From contig CATIYX010000234.1 of assembly GCA_949739095.1 (NCBI GenBank), positions 1-10,756 on the forward strand: a DNA stretch of 10,756 nucleotides, given 5' to 3'. Within the stretch, counting starts at the first letter, position 1. Each line of letters starts with the position of its first letter. The notes beneath the pieces were generated by a model. The model was given only the letters and a program-made list of their open reading frames with translations. It made no database searches and was not told the DNA's origin. This document shows positions 6,630 to 10,756 of this stretch, one piece after another. The stretch is from an uncultured Clostridia bacterium (GTDB lineage Bacteria; Bacillota; Clostridia; RUG12999). Made by a program: the position numbers and the translations under genes.

Positions 6630-6736
6630 AAACTCTCCTCCATAAATTTAACGCTCTATGAATACAATACATATTGGTATTCTGAACTATCCTGATGCAA
6701 ATTGATTTTTTCGTCCACCCCACTCACCTGTCCCAC

Positions 6737-7000
6737 TCATCCCGAGTTTCTCCGTAACTTTTTATACGAGACAATATTCTCAATATCACAATACGCCAGA
6801 AAATGATTTACTTTTATTTTCGTTTTCGTATAATAATAGGTGGTCACTTCATACACACATCCATTTCTCCAATCATTCTTATTAATAATCCATTCAAATT
6901 CACCTGTATCATTTTCAAAATATACACTGACCGCGCTAATATGTTCGTCATTATATAATACAAATTCTAAAAATTTAGATTTTTCCTTTCCTATTCCCAC
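6737..7000 (-). CDS. Small hypothetical protein
   Basis: 87 residues if the GTG at 7000 is used; the frame is open only four codons further upstream, to a TGA. No good ribosome binding site precedes the GTG (only GAGAT about 9 bases before). An ATG at about 7009 in another frame gives only MINEWE, so a lost base near the start is possible. The protein is soluble and rich in aromatic residues: SVYFENDTGEFEWIINKNDW, then VYEVTTYYYTKTKIKVNHFLAY, suggesting alternating beta strands. Family not recognised. It lies just after the decayed GNAT gene. Its TGA overlaps an ATG (ATGA) that opens a 17-codon ORF ending GEWGGRKNQFASG at 6687, which may be a coincidental frame. Confidence 0.5.
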   Translation of the reverse strand: MGIGKEKSKFLEFVLYNDEHISAVSVYFENDTGEFEWIINKNDWRNGCVYEVTTYYYTKTKIKVNHFLAYCDIENIVSYKKLRRNSG

Positions 7001-7033
7001 TCGTTTATCATCTCAACAAACTATCTTTCTACC

Positions 7034-7562
7034 CTATAACTGAATCCAATAATGCTGCTCAATATGTCTCTATCTTCTTCAATTTCATTTTCCAATATTC
7101 CACCATTATTAATGTTTGATTTCGCTGAACCAATGTTATCTTTGCTACAACAATACATCAAGACTTTGTTGATACCAAGTTTTTTACACTCGACTAATGC
7201 CAAAGCAATTATTGCTGTCGGTGTAACCTTTTCTTCTTTCACTGGCTCTAATTCCATCGCCTATATGACCACCAGTTTTTAATAATTCATCATTTAAATA
7301 GTGGCGAATGTTAACAGCTCCTACAAAAATGTTTTTATCTTTATCAAGACAAAATAAAGTTGTATCAGGAACCCAACCATTTTTAATTTCTTTTTTGTAT
7401 CAAGATTTTTTAGGTAATAATCAAAATTATGAAAATCATTTTCCCATATTTTCCATAGAGACGTATCTGTGTGATTTACTATAATGTCGTTCTTCCATTC
7501 TGTCAGTATTTCAAATAGCTATTCCTTATACTCAATCTTAACCTCGCAAGTTCAATATTCAT
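7034..7562 (-). pseudogene. GNAT acetyltransferase pseudogene with several frameshifts
   Basis: Reading through frames restores one GNAT protein of about 175 residues. It starts at ATG 7562 with an AGAGAGGT ribosome binding site: MNIELARLRL, [frameshift] IEYKE, [TAG] LFEILTEWKNDIIVNHTDTS, FDYYLKNLDTKK, [frameshift] NGWVPDTTLFCLDKDKNIFV, GAVNIRHYLNDELLKTGG, HIGDGIRASERRKGY, [frameshift] IIALALVECKKLGINKVL, DNIGSAKSNINNGGILENE, [frameshift] HYWIQL and TAG at 7036-7034. The SERRKGY loop is the acetyl-CoA site, and CxKxNxxSA-like plus NGG and YWI endings match a common Firmicutes GNAT group. At least four frameshifts and one nonsense codon make real decay more likely than sequencing error. The longest remaining open piece is 7021-7257 (78 codons), which lacks half the fold. 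Confidence 0.85.
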
Positions 7563-8061
7563 CTTTATACCTCTCTGTGTGCAAAGTACGGCAAATCAAT
7601 CAATGATTTGAAATCCTTCTTCTTTCAAACTTCTCTCTTCCAACTTCCCGTTTGTAAATTTGATTATATCATTTCCCGTTTTTATTTATCACAAAAATAT
7701 AGGGTATAGCAACCGCTACACTCCACATTTCTTATCGTTCCAACGCCTTCTCGGCACATCCTTTGTTGCTCTTAACTATATTTGTGTTTTATGCAAATAC
7801 ACCCCCGTTTTTACTTTAATTACATCATTTATTATGGTTTGCTGATTTTCTGTTGCCACATTAAATCCTTGGAAATAAACAATCATTTTTTTAATGTTAC
7901 GCAATAAATCTGCTTTGAAAATTTTATAAGATATGGTTTCCAATATATCCTAAACCGTAATTTTTTACTTAATTATTTTTTCTACATAGTGCTAGCGCCA
8001 TGTCGTTCATATCACTAAAGAATAATCAGAAAAACACTCTATTCCCATACAAGCAGGAACG
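7563..8061. other. 499-base region without a firm gene
   Basis: AT-rich spacer between the two decayed genes. It carries a TATAAT (minus strand, 7668-7663) without a convincing -35, two AACGGGAA copies near 7650-7680, and one protein-like minus-strand ORF (separate entry). The plus-strand ORF here has no ribosome binding site and no family-like features. I see no RNA gene or mobile element. Confidence 0.5.
7776..7886 (-). CDS. Short unknown ORF in the spacer, possibly a fragment
   Basis: 36 codons from ATG 7886 (MIVYFQGFNVATENQQTIIN, then DVIKVKTGVYLHKTQI) to TAG. The frame stays open 20 codons further upstream (ISYKIFKADLLRNIKK), with a possible TTG start and a weak AGGA. The composition is protein-like, but there is no good ribosome binding site and no family I recognise. 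It is as likely to be a remnant as a functional small protein. Confidence 0.2.
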   Translation of the reverse strand: MIVYFQGFNVATENQQTIINDVIKVKTGVYLHKTQI

Positions 8062-8905
8062 TTAATGATTATGAAGGCTTGTTCCGCTTATTAACACAGT
8101 CATTGCAATGCGGAATTCCCAGTTTTTATCTCCATTTTCGTATTGTAGAATCTTCATGTCATATCTTTGATTAATCATCAAGTAAAGTTTGGTACTCTGT
8201 TTTACTAAGTGCATTTGGACCCATATTATATGCTTTCTCCACACTATTGAGTTCCGATATTCTATCATCATTGATTTGGGCCTGCGCCATTTCATCAATA
8301 GAAATATTCTGAAATCCCTGTGCTGCAAGATAGGCGAAATACTTTTCTGTTCGGTTCTCATAACACTTAATTTGGCTATGAGGATTGACAGATGCTGCCG
8401 CCCAGACTTTATCAAATAGTTCTTTTTCTTCACAATCATCAGTTGGTATCCATTCTTCAGGTTTAATACCTCTGTTATAAACATCCATAATGATAATTTT
8501 ACCGTCTGGTTTCAACACCCGGTATTGCTCACTCACAAATTTTTCAGGATCACAAAAATTCATCACAGTATGGGAGTAACAAATATCAAGCGTGTTGTTC
8601 TCAAAAGGCAATTTTGTTGCATCGCTCGCAACAAAATCACATTGAAGTTTTAGCTCTTCCGTTTTTCTTAGCATAATCGATATGTCCTATATCAAAATCC
8701 AAACCCGTTATATCTGCATTTGAGAGCCGTTCTTTTAATCGATGACAAAGGAGACCTCCAGCGCATCCTACTTCGAGAATCTTCATTTCATCACGCAATT
8801 TCATGACATCTATCCCTTTATCAATGTTTCCTTGATGAAATTTTAATGCACGTGATAGATAGAGTTCTTCAGTCTTTTACACATATTGGACCAATAAGTA
8901 TTCAT
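8062..8905 (-). pseudogene. Class I SAM-dependent methyltransferase, frameshifted
   Basis: Translation from ATG 8905, after a strong GGGAGGTGA ribosome binding site, gives MNTYWSNMC, then a frameshift near 8885 into TEELYLSRALKFHQGNIDKG. The SAM-binding motif I follows (MKILEVGCAGGLLCHRLKE), then ITGLDFDIGHIDYA, and a second frameshift at an A-run near 8672. The long middle piece (8674-8171) reads CDFVASDATKLPFENNTLD (motif II region), SHTVMNFCDPEKFVSEQYRV and LKPDGKIIIMDVY. A third frameshift near 8171 restores LINQRYDMKILQYENG, then KNWEFRIAMTVLISG, to TAA at 8064-8062. The repaired protein of about 280 residues is a full-length Rossmann-fold methyltransferase of the UbiE/Methyltransf_11 type acting on an unknown small molecule. 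Two of the shifts are at A-runs, so sequencing error or slippage cannot be excluded, but three make an inactive gene more likely. It lies 31 bases after a small ORF and probably shares the DUF6442 promoter. Confidence 0.85.
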
Positions 8906-8936
8906 TTCACCTCCCTTAGTTTCAACTATTCAATTA

Positions 8937-9083
8937 TCAAGTTTTTACAAATTCTTCTTTGTCAATTTCATTAATCTGTTTACATTGTAATAATTTTTGC
9001 CATTCGTCACAGTTGCACATATTAATATCTCCATGATTATAGACAGCAGCCCATGCAAGAAATTCCTGATGATCATCATACAT
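8937..9083 (-). CDS. Small Cys-containing ORF overlapping the DUF6442-like gene
   Basis: 48 codons from ATG 9083: MYDDHQEFLAWAAVYNHG, then DINMCNCDEWQKLLQCKQ and INEIDKEEFVKT to TGA. Its first 8 bases (ATGTATGA) overlap the stop of the upstream membrane-protein gene, a layout that favours translational coupling; no separate ribosome binding site is seen. An alternative GTG start a few codons upstream lies after AGGAA. The composition is clearly protein-like, with a CNC...C cluster and an acidic helical tail. I do not recognise it. It may be a genuine small protein or the C-terminal end of a gene whose front was lost when the membrane-protein gene was joined to it. Confidence 0.5.
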   Translation of the reverse strand: MYDDHQEFLAWAAVYNHGDINMCNCDEWQKLLQCKQINEIDKEEFVKT

Positions 9084-9363
9084 ATATAAGCCAAAAAGCA
9101 ACACTTCCTATCATTGTAGTACAAAGAAAAGATTTCTTTTGCATAAATTTATATTTTGGATGCGACTCTACAGCCAAAAATACCCAAAACATCGCTAGCG
9201 AAATATGGTCGAGTTGCTTCCTAAACCAATTAAATATCATAATTGCAACTTCAATACTGCAAAATGCTGAAATCTCTAATTTTCTTCCTTGCTCTTTCGC
9301 ACCATCAAACCCTTTGTCGTTACATTTAACACGACTTTTCTCTAAAATTTCTTCCCGGTTCAT
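9076..9363 (-). CDS. DUF6442-like small membrane protein
   Basis: 95 residues: a charged N-terminal cytoplasmic part MNREEILEKSRVKCNDKGFD..., then hydrophobic segments at about 31-46, 52-67 and 79-95, ending FWLIYV. The MNREEILEKSR opening and the E-rich 30-residue head before the helices are characteristic of the DUF6442 family, small Firmicutes membrane proteins often encoded next to YozG-like XRE repressors. Function unknown. The ribosome binding site is modest (GAGAAGG, 7 bases before ATG). It has a consensus promoter with a perfect palindrome, which implies tight repression. No XRE gene is adjacent, so its repressor is either the one at 6420-6629 or elsewhere. It heads a likely operon with the small ORF and the methyltransferase remnant. 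Confidence 0.75.
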   Translation of the reverse strand: MNREEILEKSRVKCNDKGFDGAKEQGRKLEISAFCSIEVAIMIFNWFRKQLDHISLAMFWVFLAVESHPKYKFMQKKSFLCTTMIGSVAFWLIYV

Positions 9364-9382
9364 AAAGTAACCTTCTCATATT

Positions 9383-9396
9383 TTGACAAGTATTCT
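9383..9396. promoter_or_regulatory. Second operator-like site downstream of the DUF6442 promoter
   Basis: TTGACAAGTATTCT on the plus strand repeats ten bases of the main palindrome (TGACAAGTAT), with a 30-bp-scale offset (35 bases between equivalent positions). It lies between the transcription start and the DUF6442 ATG, so a repressor bound here and at the palindrome could act cooperatively. Confidence 0.55.
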
Positions 9397-9407
9397 TTAC
9401 AATTTAT

Positions 9408-9436
9408 ATTATACTACTGACAAGTATACTTGTCAA
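9408..9436 (-). promoter_or_regulatory. Full-consensus promoter for the DUF6442-like operon
   Basis: On the minus strand TTGACA (9436-9431), a 17-base spacer and TATAAT (9413-9408) match the housekeeping consensus at all twelve positions. The -35 and most of the spacer lie inside the palindrome at 9418-9435, so an operator-bound repressor would block polymerase. A plus-strand TTGACA (9383-9388) with TATTAT (9407-9412) at 18-base spacing overlaps it, so a divergent promoter is possible. Confidence 0.85.
9418..9435. promoter_or_regulatory. Perfect 18-bp palindromic operator
   Basis: TGACAAGTATACTTGTCA is self-complementary over 18 bases and covers the -35 and spacer of the DUF6442 promoter. 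Such a site fits a dimeric helix-turn-helix repressor. The half-site TACTTGTCA recurs with one difference at 9383-9396. Confidence 0.75.
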
Positions 9437-9515
9437 GTTTTTTATGAAATACTTTATAATCCTCCTATTTCCCATAGAAAATACAGCTGAAATATATCCC
9501 CATTCCTTAAAGAAT

Positions 9516-9561
9516 AAAAAAAATAAAGGATTCAGACAAACGATTTATCCAAAATCCTTTA
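9516..9561 (-). terminator. Minus-strand terminator-like hairpin
   Basis: Read on the minus strand, TAAAGGATT (9561-9553) and AATCCTTTA (9532-9524) form a 9-bp stem with a 20-base loop, followed by eight T (9523-9516). It lies upstream of the DUF6442 promoter and would insulate it from minus-strand transcription arriving from the right. The stem is AT-rich, so strength is uncertain. Confidence 0.5.
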
Positions 9562-9639
9562 ATAGCTATATTGTTTTTCTACCGCTCTATATCACTTTTT
9601 TAATAATTGCCCGGGAAGCATTGTATTATCCATAAGGTT

Positions 9640-9859
9640 TCATACTGTTTCAAAACACCCTATTGTCCTTCTGTTATAAAATCCGGTTACTAACTTCCCC
9701 CAATAAGGCTCCATATGGTTACTTAGGCGTATCTCCTTTAAAGTATGCGTATCTCAACATTAATATCATCATCTCATTCGTGAGTACAAACTCTATTCTT
9801 CCAACTTTTAGGTCGCTTCCTGAACCTACACCCAACAAACTCCGCTGACCCTTGTTCAA
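9640..9859 (-). other. Protein-like or conserved-looking stretch, unassigned
   Basis: On the minus strand a 46-codon open stretch (LNKGQRSLLGVGSGSDLKVG, then RIEFVLTNEMM and YAYFKGDTPK, stop at 9719) is followed at once by a 24-codon ORF (MEPYWGKLVTGFYNRRTIG...) at 9714-9640. The opposite strand is also open (61 codons at 9663-9848). Neither minus ORF has a well-spaced ribosome binding site. Small hairpins (TAGGT/ACCTA, CTCA-CGAA-TGAG) are present, so a structured RNA is an alternative. No family recognised. Confidence 0.25.
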
Positions 9860-10039
9860 AAATCACACGTGCTCTTAAAAAGCATATATATATAACAATT
9901 GATAGTCTCTTATTTACTACAAAAATGAAAAGGTACTGTCACCTCAAATGAAATAACTAGAACTTTTATCATAGAAGTCCCGAATAGTTCAGATATCTTT
10001 GCTCTGAAGGCAAATACTCATAAAAAGTTAATAGCAATA

Positions 10040-10260
10040 GCGAACGGTTGTGAGTATATTTATAAACCAACCAATTAAGTCAAGCGGTAACTTTTCCCCT
10101 AAAAGGTACGCGTACGAAAGAGACAGAATGACGGACTGCGTGACCGATTTTGTGTAAATAAAAAACGGAATAGAGCAAAGTCCATTCCAACGATGTAGGC
10201 AAACCGAAAGGTTTAGATGCCAGGTGTCATGACACATCCCCTAAAAGCCTTTCGCCATGT
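10040..10260 (+). ncRNA. Structured non-coding RNA candidate, possibly raiA-type
   Basis: Plus-strand sequence folds into several nested helices. GGTTG (10046-10050) pairs with CAACC (10068-10072). CTTTT-CCCCT-AAAAG is a hairpin (10091-10105). A long arm has GAAT (10126-10129) and GGACTGC (10133-10139) pairing with GC, AGTCC and ATTC (10175-10187), with an internal CCG-TTTT / AAAA-CGG hairpin at 10144-10168. AAACC-GAAA-GGTTT (10201-10214) has a GNRA loop and is closed by GGC/GCC, and GTGT-CATG-ACAC lies at 10224-10235. An 11-base TCCCCTAAAAG occurs at both 10095 and 10237. The minus-strand ORF across it (10237-10028) lacks a ribosome binding site and family features. The size, location in Clostridia and the CCCCTAAAAG and GGACTGC blocks remind me of the raiA RNA motif, but that name is from memory and unverified. 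Boundaries are approximate. Confidence 0.5.
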
Positions 10261-10330
10261 AGCCATCACGTCCATATTTACAGCAGCTACGATAATTTTT
10301 ATTTAAGAAAATCACTTATTTAGATAAAAA

Positions 10331-10413
10331 ATAAGAGATAAAAGATAATAGAACAAAAAGCTGTAATACTACACTCAACTTTTATCTATTCATTGTTATC
10401 TTTTATCTCTTAT
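10331..10413. repeat. Long AT-rich inverted repeat beside the tRNA genes
   Basis: Two perfect 18-base arms (ATAAGAGATAAAAGATAA at 10331-10348 and its complement at 10396-10413) flank 47 bases. A third partial copy, CTTTTATCT at 10379-10387, can compete for the first arm. On the minus strand the second arm is followed by TTTTTATCTA, so the structure could end the tRNA transcript. Alternatively it is a small mobile-type or duplicated palindrome. Confidence 0.7.
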
Positions 10414-10417
10414 CTTA

Positions 10418-10439
10418 GGCAAGTTTTCTTGCCGCTTTT
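10418..10439 (+). terminator. Short plus-strand terminator-like hairpin
   Basis: GGCAAG-TTTT-CTTGCC is a 6-bp stem with a tetraloop followed by GCTTTTT. It is placed to stop plus-strand transcription from the structured RNA before it enters the tRNA genes. A second small hairpin, TGCCC-TTTG-GGGCA, follows directly. Confidence 0.5.
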
Positions 10440-10457
10440 TGCCCTTTGGGGCACGTA

Positions 10458-10533
10458 TGGTGGGCACAATAGGGCTCGAACCTATGACCCTCTGCTTGTA
10501 AGGCAGATGCTCTCCCAGCTGAGCTATGCGCCC
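10458..10533 (-). tRNA. tRNA-Val (anticodon UAC)
   Basis: Cloverleaf seen on the minus strand. The acceptor stem GGGCGCA pairs with TGTGCCC (one G-U) and is followed by A-CCA, so CCA is encoded. The D arm is GCTCAGCTGGGAGAGC. The anticodon arm is TCTGC-CTTACAA-GCAGA with TAC at positions 34-36, reading GUN valine codons. The T arm is ATAGG-TTCGAGC-CCTAT. 76 bases including CCA; all arms intact. It is the second tRNA of a minus-strand cluster entered from the right edge. Confidence 0.97.
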
Positions 10534-10700
10534 ATATTTTGAAAAATTGAAACGAATTTTTTAAACTACCATATATCACAAGTTATTAATACTAAAGCAA
10601 AAACTCATCAATAACTTTCCTATCGGCTTGTCCAAACTCTTTCGCCCCAAAAGAATTAATAATGAGGACCCCGCAACATCTGCAAGATCCCCATCATAAC
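10534..10700. other. Spacer between the two tRNA genes
   Basis: 167 AT-rich bases, longer than usual between tandem tRNAs. On the minus strand it contains a short protein-like read (INSFGAKEFGQADRKVIDEF) with stops on both sides and no start. I see no promoter or RNA gene that I can support. Confidence 0.4.
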
Positions 10701-10756
10701 TGGTGACCCGTACGAGAATCGAACTCGTGTTACCGCCGTGAAAGGGCGGTGTCTTA
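10701..10756 (-). tRNA. tRNA-Glu (anticodon UUC), cut by the window edge
   Basis: The 3' 56 bases are visible on the minus strand. The anticodon arm is CCGCC-CTTTCAC-GGCGG with TTC at 34-36. The variable loop is TAACA, the T arm is CGAG-TTCGATT-CTCG (ACGAG with CTCGT), and the 3' acceptor strand ACGGGTC is followed by ACCA. The GACACCGCCCTTTCACGGCG core is highly typical of bacterial tRNA-Glu. The D arm and 5' acceptor strand lie outside the window. Confidence 0.95.

Noticed and set aside
8062..8484. Minus-strand 140-codon ORF as an independent gene
   Set aside because: Only its C-terminal part is meaningful, as the frameshifted tail of the methyltransferase; the rest is an out-of-frame shadow.
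9444..9635. Plus-strand 63-codon ORF next to the palindromic operator
   Set aside because: No Shine-Dalgarno before its ATG, overlaps a minus-strand terminator-like hairpin, and shows no family features, although a possible divergent promoter points towards it.
10028..10237. Minus-strand 69-codon ORF
   Set aside because: Lies across the structured RNA candidate, lacks a ribosome binding site, and its apparent protein-likeness is better explained by conserved RNA sequence.
10458..10756. tRNA genes as attachment site of an integrated element
   Set aside because: No integrase gene and no repeated tRNA 3' end were found within the window.

Overview
The window looks like chromosomal DNA from a low-GC Gram-positive bacterium, most likely a member of the Clostridia. 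The support is AT-rich DNA, strong AGGAGG-type ribosome binding sites, a CspA-type cold-shock gene, a DUF6442-type membrane protein, DUF1848, and tRNA genes with encoded CCA. No species can be named from the sequence alone.

Layout. At the left edge is the 3' part of a plus-strand GNAT acetyltransferase, closed by a good intrinsic terminator. From 545 to about 9363 every gene I accept is on the minus strand. In minus-strand transcription order these are: a DUF6442-like membrane protein with a near-perfect promoter and palindromic operator; a small Cys-containing ORF overlapping it; a frameshifted class I methyltransferase; a 500-base stretch without a firm gene; a heavily frameshifted GNAT acetyltransferase; a small unknown gene; a small XRE/Cro regulator; a DUF4440/SnoaL-like protein; a DUF1848 Cys-cluster protein; an intact GNAT acetyltransferase; a cold-shock protein with a structured leader; a small unknown protein; a TrhA/hemolysin III membrane protein; and a DHA3-type MFS exporter preceded by a 12-codon leader peptide and attenuator-like hairpins. 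At the right edge are minus-strand tRNA-Val(UAC) and a partial tRNA-Glu(UUC). Between them and the DUF6442 gene, about 1 kb lacks a convincing protein gene. It holds a strongly structured plus-strand segment (about 10040-10260, possibly a raiA-type ncRNA), a long inverted repeat and terminator-like hairpins.

How it works together. This is not one pathway. It reads as an accessory zone beside tRNA genes: small detoxification or modification enzymes (GNATs, methyltransferase, DUF4440), an exporter and small regulators, several in decay. The most informative parts are regulatory: the MFS leader, the cold-shock leader hairpin, the paired operators around the DUF6442 promoter, and the structured RNA candidate. 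I see no integrase, transposase, CRISPR array or toxin-antitoxin pair, and no evidence of a complete new multi-gene system.
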